A DNA stretch of 64,000 nt. It comes from JACCZH01 sp963729445. Lineage in GTDB: Bacteria > Chloroflexota > Chloroflexia > Thermomicrobiales > CFX8. The first letter of the stretch is position 1, and the number at the start of each line of letters is the position of its first letter. The stretch is taken from contig CAVSNU010000002.1 in the NCBI GenBank assembly GCA_963729445.1, forward strand, positions 620,001 to 684,000, given 5' to 3'. Shown piece by piece: positions 39,263 to 47,063 of the stretch. The position numbers and the translations under genes are program-made. The notes below the pieces were generated by a model that saw nothing but the letters and a program-made list of their open reading frames with translations, ran no database searches and was not told the DNA's origin.

Positions 39263-39336
39263 CGTAGCGGCGCAATTCATTGCGCCCTCTCCGGCGCCCG
39301 AGCGGACAGGCAAGGCACAATACATTGCGCCGCTAC
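39263..39336 (+). repeat. GCGCAAT palindromic repeat, copy 4
   Basis: Arms at 39263-39285 (GTAGCGGCGCAATTC start) and 39314-39336, with a spacer beginning CTCTCC and ending GGCAA. The right arm has two changes from the consensus. Confidence 0.8.
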
Positions 39337-39370
39337 GCATTCCTAATTACCGGATCAATCAGGACAACCT

Positions 39371-39433
39371 CATAATTGCGCCTTGCCTGGTCTCCCAGGA
39401 CGTGGGAGAGGGCGCAATAAATTGCGCCGCTAC
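39371..39433 (-). repeat. GCGCAAT palindromic repeat, truncated copy 5
   Basis: A full right arm (39411-39433) and spacer (CCTTGCCTGG to GGGAGAG) are present, but the left arm is cut to ATAATTGCGCC. Orientation is opposite to copy 4. Confidence 0.7.
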
Positions 39434-39481
39434 GAACGTTGTGAGCCCAGTGCGCCCGTTTAAAGCCCGAGGATGCTGCGT

Positions 39482-40870
39482 TTACCCCGGAAACGGCGCT
39501 AGCTGCCCCCCTTGCCAGGGGCCGTCACGCTCGACGACGCGAGCAGCCTTGAAGAGGAGGCGCTCCTGCCAGGGTTTGGCCACGAGCTGTAGTGATACTG
39601 GCAAGCCGCCCTCACCCAACCCAACCGGCACGACGATTGCCGGCCAGCCAAGGGCGTTGAAGGGACCGGTGAAGCGCGTGTTCATGCGATTGACCACCCC
39701 GAGCGGCGGCGCTTCATAGGGCATGCCAGGCAACGCCAGCACGTCAAAGTCCGACAACGCGGCGTGCATCTGTTCGCGCAAGACGGCCCGCGCTTGCTGT
39801 AGCTGGACGAAGGCCGTCGGATTGTAGGCGTAGGCGCCCAGCATCCGATCGCGCGTCCACTGCGCAAGACGATCGGGGCAATCACGCAAGAAGCGCTCGT
39901 AATAGGCGACAGCCTCGATGTTCAGGATCGCGCCGTTGACAAGCTGAAGATCGGCGAGCTGTGGTAACGCCATCTCAGCCGACGTCGCACCAGCTCCCTC
40001 CAGTGCCGCAACTCCAGCCTGCATCCCGCGCAGCACGGCCTCAGTGCCCAGAACGCCGGAGCCGTCGTCAGTCAGGACGGCAATCCTCAGTCCCGAGACA
40101 TCGCCCGCAACCGACGCCGCATAATCGCCAACTGGGACGTCGCGGGTGCGGGAATCGCCGGGGTCGTAGCCGGCCAGAACATCGAGCATCAGCGCATTGT
40201 CGTGTACGGTACGCGTCATTGGCCCGATGTGATCCGCCGACCAGGAGAGCGAGACCGCGCCACGAGCGCTCACCAGCCCGAAGGTCGGTTTCAACCCCAC
40301 CAACCCGCACAGGCCAGACGGCATGCGGATCGACCCGCCGGTGTCTGAGCCGGTGGCGCCGTACACCAGCCCGGCCGCGACGGCTGAGCCGGAGCCGCTG
40401 CTGGAGCCTCCGGTATCGTGCTCGAGATTCCAGGGATTCCTCACCGGGCCGTAGTGCTGGTTGTTCGAGGCCGGCGAGTAGGCGAACTCCGGCATGTGCG
40501 TCTTGCCGACGATCACCGCCCCGGCTTCCTGCAGGCGCCGGACGGCCTCGCTGTCTTCCCGGTCCTCTTCGTCGCCGAGAACAATGGACCCGGCACGCGT
40601 CTGGGTGCCGCGCATGGCCATCAAGTCTTTGACAGCGACCGGCACCCCATGCAACGGTCCGCGATAGTTGCCCGCACCAATCTCGGTTTCCGCTTGCTTT
40701 GCGGCTTCCAGTGCTCGCTCAGCAAGCACCACCCGGAATGCGTTCAGGGTCGGGTTATCGCGCTCAATGGCATCCAGCGCAGCCTGAGTCACCTCGACTG
40801 GTGAGACGTCGCGATCCGCGATCGCGGCAGCGACGTCAGCAAGCGGACGTTTGAGGAATTCGTTACTCAT
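39482..40870 (-). CDS. Amidase (amidase signature family)
   Basis: The 462-residue amidase has the Ser-cisSer-Lys triad: Lys in VPVAVKDLMAM (about 80), the Ser-rich loop GGSSSGSGSAVAAG (about 156-169) and the nucleophile in GSDTGGSIRMPSG (about 180). The family includes GatA, AtzE and many acylamide hydrolases. Its ATG overlaps the end of a 70-residue GatC/AtzG-like gene by 8 bp, a configuration seen for two-subunit amidases. No gatB is near, so it is not simply the tRNA amidotransferase. The substrate is unknown. It is the last gene of an operon that begins with the methyltransferase. Confidence 0.87.
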   Translation of the reverse strand: MSNEFLKRPLADVAAAIADRDVSPVEVTQAALDAIERDNPTLNAFRVVLAERALEAAKQAETEIGAGNYRGPLHGVPVAVKDLMAMRGTQTRAGSIVLGDEEDREDSEAVRRLQEAGAVIVGKTHMPEFAYSPASNNQHYGPVRNPWNLEHDTGGSSSGSGSAVAAGLVYGATGSDTGGSIRMPSGLCGLVGLKPTFGLVSARGAVSLSWSADHIGPMTRTVHDNALMLDVLAGYDPGDSRTRDVPVGDYAASVAGDVSGLRIAVLTDDGSGVLGTEAVLRGMQAGVAALEGAGATSAEMALPQLADLQLVNGAILNIEAVAYYERFLRDCPDRLAQWTRDRMLGAYAYNPTAFVQLQQARAVLREQMHAALSDFDVLALPGMPYEAPPLGVVNRMNTRFTGPFNALGWPAIVVPVGLGEGGLPVSLQLVAKPWQERLLFKAARVVERDGPWQGGQLAPFPG

Positions 40871-41075
40871 CTGTCCCGCCCGTCTTGCGCGTGTCAGCGA
40901 GGTAATCGGGCACGACGTCCCGCGCGCCGGTGGCGCGGACGATGTCGTCGAGCATTGCGATCCGCTCAACCGTACCCGGCACGCCGATCCGCTCGATATC
41001 CTCGTCGGTCAATCGAATACCCAGCGAGCTGGCCACCGTTTTCCAGCGCAGGACAACCTCCTCGGGAGTTGACAT
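40863..41075 (-). CDS. Small GatC/AtzG-like subunit
   Basis: The 70-residue protein precedes and overlaps the amidase gene. LGIRLTDEDIERIGVPGTVERIAML is compatible with the two short helices of GatC and AtzG, proteins that wrap around an amidase partner and help its folding or stability. A strong GGGAAGGGTG site precedes its ATG. Sequence similarity to AtzG is weak by eye, so the call depends on size, helical pattern and position. It lies 65 bp after the sulfurtransferase. Confidence 0.55.
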   Translation of the reverse strand: MSTPEEVVLRWKTVASSLGIRLTDEDIERIGVPGTVERIAMLDDIVRATGARDVVPDYLADTRKTGGTDE

Positions 41076-41140
41076 GTCACCCTTCCCCTCATCGTTATGC
41101 CTCGAGAGCCCAACCCATCACATGGAGTGCGTCTCCAGGA

Positions 41141-42001
41141 TTATTCGCGCTCAACCGGCATATCCGGCCGGTTACCCCACTCCGCCCAGGAGAGGTCGTA
41201 GTTCGCGACATTATCAGCACCAAGCAGGTGCAGGACAAACGTTCCGTGCGCCGCACGGATCCCTCCCTGTCAGTAGGGCACCAGGCGTTTGTCGAACGTG
41301 ACGCCGGCCTGCTCAAGACGCTGCAGGATCGCCACCGCCGGCTTGAAGCGCGTGGCATTGTCCCAGTCGACAAACTCGCGCCACTCGATGTGCACGGCGC
41401 CAGGGATATGACCCTCGCGCTGATTCGTCGCATTCGGCGCCGGTTTGCGCCCCAGCCACTCTTCGTCGGAGCGCACATCGAGGGCAAGCGTGTCGCCGCG
41501 CTGAATACCCGGCAGAATCACGTCGCAGCTGGCGATGCGGTCCTCGTGCACGACGGCGGTCCAGTTGCCCGGCGTCACCTGGGGGTGGTCGTGTGTCGTC
41601 GGCATGCGGCTCGCGATCCAGGCCGGCCACCCGCCATTAATCAGGGCAACGTTCTCGTGCCCGTAATACCAGAGCACCCACCAGACCCTCGACGCCAGCA
41701 ACCCGCCCTGCGAATCATAGAGGATGATCCGGGAGTCCTGGTTTACACCCAGGCCGCGCATGATCGTCTCGGTCTGCTCGGCGGTAGCGACGCCCTCGCC
41801 CGTATCAACGTCGCGAAAATAGGGGTGAACCGGCAGCCCGACCGCGCCCGGGACGTGAGCGCGCGTGTCGAACGCCTCGTAGCCATCACAGTCAATAATC
41901 ACCAGGTTCGGGTCGTCCGCATGCTCCCACACCCAGAGCGGCTCTACCAGCAACTCTGGGCGCGCGTAGCGGACTTCCTCGCGCGCATGTTCCGTACTCA
42001 T
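41141..42001 (-). CDS. Sulfurtransferase with in-frame UGA at the catalytic Cys (likely selenoprotein)
   Basis: This two-domain rhodanese (thiosulfate/3-mercaptopyruvate sulfurtransferase family) reads as 286 residues if the UGA at 41270-41272 is translated as selenocysteine. The N-terminal inactive domain ([25 protein letters not shown]) and the C-terminal domain ([25 protein letters not shown]) are complete. The UGA stands between LVPY and [11 protein letters not shown], exactly where the persulfide-carrying Cys of the active-site loop PYCQGGxRAAH is expected. After it 42 more in-frame residues end at TAA, with the usual ending [16 protein letters not shown] hairpin like a bacterial SECIS follows the UGA. 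A plain reading stops at 41270 and gives a 243-residue protein with no nucleophile. SelA, SelB and SelC are not in the window. Confidence 0.8.
41243..41272 (-). promoter_or_regulatory. Candidate bacterial SECIS with the UGA codon
   Basis: On the minus strand the UGA (complement of 41270-41272) is followed by 10 bases, then TCCGTGC (41259-41253), a GGC loop (41252-41250) and GCACGGA (41249-41243): a 7-bp perfect stem. The apical loop starts 17 nt after the UGA and has G in its first two positions, as required by the bSECIS consensus for SelB binding. Confidence 0.7.
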
Positions 42002-42019
42002 CTCATTCCACTCCTTGTG

Positions 42020-42853
42020 CTAACGGACTTTCGAGGCAACGGTAATGATGTGCGGAATCGCGATCATGAAGCGCCCTTCTGTGGCTGTCAGCTCGATCGC
42101 CTTCAACCAGCGCCGGGCCGTGCCACGGTCGACCAGCCTGCCGGAGGCAGCGTGCTCGTACCAGATGTTGGCAACGCCGGCGACGGTCTTGCTATAGGGA
42201 TCCTCAAATACCTGCAGGTGCCCGTGTACCCTCTCAATATAGAGTCCGGCCTGGACGCAGGCGCTGGCAGTCTCACGCGCGGCGTTTGGCGACGCATAGA
42301 CCTTGGCGACGGAGGCCATGACCCGCGATGTCAACGCGGGATCCGGCCCGGCGGTCATGATCGTAAAGGGATCGTAGTCGGCCAGCACCAGCCGGCCGCC
42401 GACCGTGAGCACCCGCTGCATCTCACCAATGACCTGAGCGATAGGCCCCACGTGCATGAGGAGCTTCTCGGCCACAACGGCATCAAAGGTGCAGTCCTCG
42501 AAGGGAAGCGCGTGGCAGTCGCCGGTCACGAAGGTCGCGTTGCCGTACCCGAGCATTTGCACGCGGCGGTTGGCGACGCCGATGAAATGGGGGTTGAGAT
42601 CCAACCCGCTGACCTTGCCCTCGGGACCCACGCGCTCGTGCATTGACTCAAGCATCATGCCGGGACCACAGCCTACTTCGAGCACGGCAGCGCCTGGGTA
42701 GAGGTGCAGGTCATCAAGCAGGGTGTCGCGGAGCGCCTGGAAGCGGCGGTCGTCCAGTGTCTGCAGCAGCCCGCCTGCAATCGGGTTCACCTCGGCGGCC
42801 GACCCGGCGGCAAGCTGTTCGTAGAGATCGTTTTGCCAAGCCTCCTGGCTCAC
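42020..42853 (-). CDS. Class I SAM-dependent methyltransferase
   Basis: The 277-residue protein has the Rossmann methyltransferase motifs: VLEVGCGPGMML (about 57-68), GLDLNPHFI (about 84), GDCHALPFEDCTFDAVVAEKLLMHV (post-I and motif II) and RVLTVGGRLVLADYD (about 143). The substrate cannot be told from sequence. It begins with GTG and is the first gene of the operon, 18 bp before the sulfurtransferase. Members of this broad family methylate small molecules, quinones or chalcogen compounds; a link to selenium or sulfur chemistry is only suggested by the neighbour. Confidence 0.82.
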   Translation of the reverse strand: MSQEAWQNDLYEQLAAGSAAEVNPIAGGLLQTLDDRRFQALRDTLLDDLHLYPGAAVLEVGCGPGMMLESMHERVGPEGKVSGLDLNPHFIGVANRRVQMLGYGNATFVTGDCHALPFEDCTFDAVVAEKLLMHVGPIAQVIGEMQRVLTVGGRLVLADYDPFTIMTAGPDPALTSRVMASVAKVYASPNAARETASACVQAGLYIERVHGHLQVFEDPYSKTVAGVANIWYEHAASGRLVDRGTARRWLKAIELTATEGRFMIAIPHIITVASKVR

Positions 42854-43055
42854 CCGGCCCCATTCCCGTGCACTGTGGCTATTCGCTGTCTCAAGATTGC
42901 CGTGACTCAGAGCGCACCCCGCACCTGCGACGCGGCGAACGTTATTCAGAACTCGGGTATAACGCTAACAGACCCGATAATAGACTACCAGAGTATGGCT
43001 GTGTCGTCGGCCAATAACACCAGGAACGCTACGCAGTCAAACCGAAGGAGCTCAG

Positions 43056-43451
43056 ATGGTCCCTCAACCCCCTGTTTCTGTTGTCCTGGACTGGCAGGAC
43101 GCCGCCGGCCGTCAAGATATCGATCGCCTGCTGGAGCTGTCCGACCCTGATATTGAGCTCGGCGGGCCTCGCGGGTCGGGTCACGGCCACCAGTTACTCC
43201 GCGAATGGCTCGGGCGTGCCGGGTTGCGTCTGACGACGCTCCGCCTCTTTGCACAGGACAACGTTGTCGTCACTGAACAACGCGGAGCATGGCGGTCGAC
43301 TAAATCTGGAGAGGATCTGGGGGAACAGATTATCGCATCCTGTTTCCAGGTGCAGGATGGGCGGGTGGTGCGTTATGTACGCTACGACAGCCTGGAGACA
43401 GCGCTGAGCGACACGGGACTGACGGAAGCGGACGTGACGCCGCTGCCATGA
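43056..43451 (+). CDS. SnoaL-like (NTF2-fold) protein
   Basis: The 131-residue protein starts VLDWQDAAGRQDIDRLLELSDPDIELGGPRGSGHGHQLLREWL, the pattern of SnoaL/NTF2-like small enzymes and ligand-binding proteins (polar residues in a cone-shaped barrel). Function is unknown; relatives include cyclases and isomerases. It is divergent from the methyltransferase gene and ends before a strong hairpin shared with the pepF gene. Confidence 0.6.
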   Translation: MVPQPPVSVVLDWQDAAGRQDIDRLLELSDPDIELGGPRGSGHGHQLLREWLGRAGLRLTTLRLFAQDNVVVTEQRGAWRSTKSGEDLGEQIIASCFQVQDGRVVRYVRYDSLETALSDTGLTEADVTPLP

Positions 43452-43460
43452 CGAAGACGA

Positions 43461-43496
43461 TCCGGCCAGGTGGTCAGAACAGACCACCTGGCCGGA
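43461..43496. terminator. Bidirectional terminator hairpin
   Basis: A perfect 15-bp stem (43461-43475 with 43482-43496) closes a six-base loop, AGAACA, between the convergent SnoaL-like and pepF genes. Without a U-tract, but its strength and position fit a shared terminator. Confidence 0.75.
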
Positions 43497-43512
43497 CTGA
43501 AACAGAATACGG

Positions 43513-45330
43513 TTAGGCGTCTTCGTCCAGCAGAGATTCCAACTCATCCAGCCACGCTTCGAACAGTTGCAACGCCTGCTCAACCGGTTCAGGGGTAGAC
43601 ATGTCGACGCCCGCGTCCTTCAGGAGATCCAGCGAGTCTTTCGACGATCCTCCGGAGAGGAACGTGCGGTAGCGTTCCCGAGCCGGCTCCCCTTCTTCAA
43701 GGATCTGGCGCGTCAGGGCCGCCGCCGCCGAGATGCCGGTCGCATACTGGTAGACGTAGTAGGCACGATAGAAGTGCGGAATGCGCGCCCACTCGATCGC
43801 TACGTTCTCGTCGATCTCCACGTCCGGTCCATAGTAACGTCCGGCTAACTCGCCATATTTGGCACTCAACGCCTCCGGGGTCAACGCGTCGCCGGCCTCG
43901 ACCCGCTCGTGGGCCCAGCGCTCGAACTCGGCGAACATCGTCTGGCGGAAGAGCGTGCCCCGGAAATCTTCAAGCGCGTTGTTGACCAGATACATGTCAA
44001 GGGCTTTGTCGCTCGTCTGCTTGCGCATGTGCTCGGTCAGGATCAGCTCGTTCACGGTTGAGGCCACCTCCGCGACGAACAGCGTGTAGTTGCCATAGGT
44101 GTATGGCTGGGTTGTGCTGGTGTAATGCGAGTGCATCGCGTGGCCGACTTCGTGGGCCAGCGTGAACACGTCGCGCAGCTGGTGCGACCAGTTCAACAAG
44201 ATGAAGGGATGCACGCCATACACGCCCCAGGAGTAGGCCCCGCTGGTCTTGCCCTTGTTCTCGTAGATGTCCACCCAGCGCGAATCCAGGCCGGTGCCGA
44301 GCGTCTGGGCGTAATCGTCGCCCAGCGGGGAGAGGCCTTGCAGCACCGTCTCAACAGCCTCGTCATAGCTGTATTCAACCTTTACCTCAGGCACGATCGG
44401 AACGTACAGGTCGTGAACACCCAGCTTGTCGACACCCAGTACCCGCTTGCGCAGGGCGATATAGCGGTGCAGCAGCGGCAAATGCCGGTTGACCGTCTCC
44501 ACCAGCGCGTCATAGACGGCGACCGGGATGTTGTTCGGCGAGAGCGAAGCCTCGAGCGAGCTCTCGTACTTCCGGGTACGCGCAAAGAACGCGTCGGTCT
44601 TGACACTCGCCGCGTAGGTCGCACCCAGAGTGTTGCGATGCGCGCGATACGCGGCGTGCATCGCCTCGAAAGCGGCCCTGCGCACCACGCGGTTGCGCGA
44701 CTCCAGGAAGCGCTGGTAGTTCGCCTTGGTCAGCGTGACCTGCTCGCCCTGCTCGTTCTCGATGGTGCCGTACTCCAGGTCGGCATCGTTGAGCATGGAG
44801 AAGATGTTGTCAGGGGCCATCGCCATCTCGCCGGCACTGGCGAGTAGCGTCTCCATCTCAGCGGAGAGCACATGCTCCCGTTGCCGCAGCAACGTCTCCA
44901 GAGCATGGCGATACTTCTCAAGCCCTGGCTCTTCCTCGAGATACCGCTCGACCGTGCCTTCCGGCAGGGAGAGGATCTCCGGCTCCAGGAAAGCTACGGC
45001 GCTGCTGACCTCGACGCTCAGGACGACGACGCGATCATAGTTCGCTTGGGCCTGCGTGTCGGTATTGTCTTCGTCTCTCTTTAGCCCGGCATATGAAAAG
45101 GCCCGGCTGAGTCGCTCCCCAATCGCTTCCTCAAGCTGCAGAGCCTGCAACAGCTGACCCGGGCCTTCACCAAGGGTGCCTCGCAGCGCCACGAGGTGCG
45201 GCACGTCGTCACGAATCTGCTGGAGGTCGGCTTCCCAACTCGGGATGTCCGGATAGATATCCGCGAGATTCCAGGTCTCTTCCGCGGGCACCTCGGCGCG
45301 CGCCCAGGTGCCACGGTCCGCTACAACCAT
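43513..45330 (-). CDS. pepF: Oligoendopeptidase F
   Basis: The 605-residue M3 metallopeptidase begins with the PepF N-terminal helical domain (EETWNLADIYPDIPSWEADL) and carries the zinc motif HEVGHAMH (about residue 389). The region GLDSRWVDIYENKGKTSGAYSWGVYGVHPFILLN is typical. It cleaves short peptides in the cytoplasm. The ATG at 45330 gives the usual length; upstream reading would add residues without homology. It is divergent from mgtE by about 160 bp. Confidence 0.92.
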   Translation of the reverse strand: MVVADRGTWARAEVPAEETWNLADIYPDIPSWEADLQQIRDDVPHLVALRGTLGEGPGQLLQALQLEEAIGERLSRAFSYAGLKRDEDNTDTQAQANYDRVVVLSVEVSSAVAFLEPEILSLPEGTVERYLEEEPGLEKYRHALETLLRQREHVLSAEMETLLASAGEMAMAPDNIFSMLNDADLEYGTIENEQGEQVTLTKANYQRFLESRNRVVRRAAFEAMHAAYRAHRNTLGATYAASVKTDAFFARTRKYESSLEASLSPNNIPVAVYDALVETVNRHLPLLHRYIALRKRVLGVDKLGVHDLYVPIVPEVKVEYSYDEAVETVLQGLSPLGDDYAQTLGTGLDSRWVDIYENKGKTSGAYSWGVYGVHPFILLNWSHQLRDVFTLAHEVGHAMHSHYTSTTQPYTYGNYTLFVAEVASTVNELILTEHMRKQTSDKALDMYLVNNALEDFRGTLFRQTMFAEFERWAHERVEAGDALTPEALSAKYGELAGRYYGPDVEIDENVAIEWARIPHFYRAYYVYQYATGISAAAALTRQILEEGEPARERYRTFLSGGSSKDSLDLLKDAGVDMSTPEPVEQALQLFEAWLDELESLLDEDA

Positions 45331-45491
45331 GATGTGCTGTACTCCTCTAATGCGTGCTAGATCCCATTCTGGCACCTGAGCCTACCACGTGCGGACAGCG
45401 GCCCAACAACCACGCACACCCTAGCCGTCCGGTACCATTACCGGGTTGATGAAGCGCATTTTCCATACAAGAACAGCGAGGCTCCACGTCG

Positions 45492-46844
45492 ATGGCCGAG
45501 ACGAGAATACGCCTGCCAAACGAGCTCGCTGCCAGCCTACAGGCCGGTGACGTCGCGTCCACCGTGGAGTTACTCAGAGAACTGGTCCACACTGGCGAGA
45601 TCACCGAGATCCTTGAGGAGCTGCTGCCCGCTGAGCGGCATCGTCTGGCTGCTGTGCTCGAAGAGATCGAGCCGGCCGTGTTCCTGGAAGCGCTGGATCC
45701 CAGCGAAGCCGCCGAGATACTCAACGCGTTGACGGACGAGGATGCGGCGCGGGTGCTCGAGAAGGTCGAGGTTGACAACGCGGTTGACATCATTAGCGAG
45801 CTGGACCCCGACCGGGCCGAGCACATCCTGCTGGCCATGAACGTCGAGAAGGCTCTTGAGCTGCGCGAGCTGCTGGTCTATCCACCGGATACCGCCGGTG
45901 GGCGGATGACCTCAGCGTTTGTCTCGGTGCACCCGCATCTGCGCGCCGACCAGGCTATAGAGGCTCTGCGCCAGGTTGCCCAGGAAGCAGAGACAATCTA
46001 CTACGTCTACGTCACGGACGACGATGACCAGTTGCTGGGCGTGCTCTCGCTGCGTGTCCTGGTGCTCAGTCCACTGGACAGGCTGGTGTCCAACCTGATG
46101 GAAACAGACATTATCAGCGTGCCGGTCACAGCCGACCAGGAAGACGCAGCCCGCGCCCTGACCGAGCGCAACCTCGTGGCAATTCCGGTCGTGGATGAGG
46201 ACAACCGGCTGCTCGGCATCATCACCGCGGACGATGTGGCCGACATTCTTGAGGCGGAAGCCACCGAGGACATCGAGCGCCTGGGCGGTTCCGAACCGCT
46301 GGAGGAACCATACCTGCGAGCCAGCCCATTTCTGCTCTGGAGAAAGCGGGTCGTCTGGCTGCTGGTGCTCTTCCTGGCAGCGGCATATACCACCACCGTG
46401 GTGCAGTACTTCGAGAACGAGCTCAGCTCCGCGGTGGCGCTGGCGTTCTTTATTCCACTCCTGATCGGCACGGGCGGAAATGTCGGATCCCAGGTCGTCA
46501 CAACCATTGTGCGGGCCATGGCGGTTGAGGACGTCCGCTTTAGCGACCTGGTGCGGGTCGTGAGCAAAGAGATGCAAGTGGGGGTCATGCTGGGCCTGGT
46601 ACTGTCTGCCATCATGTTCGCCAGGGCAGTGCTGCTGCGCACCGACTACGATATCGCATTGATTGTTGCGTCGTCTGTGTTTATTATTGTGGTATGGGCC
46701 ACAATTGTTGGATCAATTCTGCCCTTGGTATTACGCCGCATCGGAGTTGATCCTGCGGTGGTCTCGGCGCCTTTAATTTCTACCCTGGTAGATGGAACAG
46801 GGTTGACCATCTACTTCATGATTGCGCGAGTTGTGCTGACCTGA
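45492..46844 (+). CDS. mgtE: Magnesium transporter MgtE
   Basis: The 450-residue protein has the N-domain of acidic helical repeats (residues 15-135), two CBS domains (about 140-260; PPDTAGGRMTSAFVSVHP starts the first) and a five-helix membrane domain (about 290-450) with LIGTGGNVGSQ, the conserved pore motif. MgtE imports Mg2+ and is gated by Mg2+ binding to the cytoplasmic domains. No M-box is seen upstream. A CNNM/CorC-like gene follows after 219 bp, which makes a divalent-cation pair. Confidence 0.93.
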   Translation: MAETRIRLPNELAASLQAGDVASTVELLRELVHTGEITEILEELLPAERHRLAAVLEEIEPAVFLEALDPSEAAEILNALTDEDAARVLEKVEVDNAVDIISELDPDRAEHILLAMNVEKALELRELLVYPPDTAGGRMTSAFVSVHPHLRADQAIEALRQVAQEAETIYYVYVTDDDDQLLGVLSLRVLVLSPLDRLVSNLMETDIISVPVTADQEDAARALTERNLVAIPVVDEDNRLLGIITADDVADILEAEATEDIERLGGSEPLEEPYLRASPFLLWRKRVVWLLVLFLAAAYTTTVVQYFENELSSAVALAFFIPLLIGTGGNVGSQVVTTIVRAMAVEDVRFSDLVRVVSKEMQVGVMLGLVLSAIMFARAVLLRTDYDIALIVASSVFIIVVWATIVGSILPLVLRRIGVDPAVVSAPLISTLVDGTGLTIYFMIARVVLT

Positions 46845-47063
46845 CTAGATAGCGACCGCCTTGCCGCCCGGCATGGCCACCGCCCGCTCAAACCGACCAG
46901 TATCCCATCGCCAACAATTGGTGTCGCAGGGATGGCTTGGCTTTGGCCTGCTCTCTCTTCATCCGGCATGCCCCCATATGGGTATGCCTCTTGGAGGTGC
47001 GTAGCGGTGTAGACACGGCGCGCCCACGCCTCGCAGATTATCGTACGTTAACGGAAATAGAAA

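Larger units (their letters stand above)
39142..39481. other. Repeat-filled gap between convergent genes
   Basis: This 340-bp gap between the small membrane protein and the amidase gene contains a half copy (39206), a full copy (39263-39336) and a truncated copy (39371-39433) of the GCGCAAT palindromic repeat. No gene is seen. The clustering suggests repeated insertion or expansion at one spot. Confidence 0.7.

Noticed and set aside
39206..39433. Repeats at 39.2-39.4 kb as a CRISPR array
   Set aside because: Units are inverted relative to each other, incomplete and not separated by uniform unique spacers; there are no cas genes in the window.
41270..42001. A 243-residue sulfurtransferase ending at the UGA
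   Set aside because: The truncated form lacks the catalytic residue and the last strands of the rhodanese fold, while the downstream frame continues the family sequence to a TAA.
40955..42646. A 563-codon open frame on the plus strand across the sulfurtransferase and methyltransferase
   Set aside because: It mirrors two well-supported minus-strand genes and reads through both and the gap between them, with Arg/His/Pro-rich low-complexity sequence.
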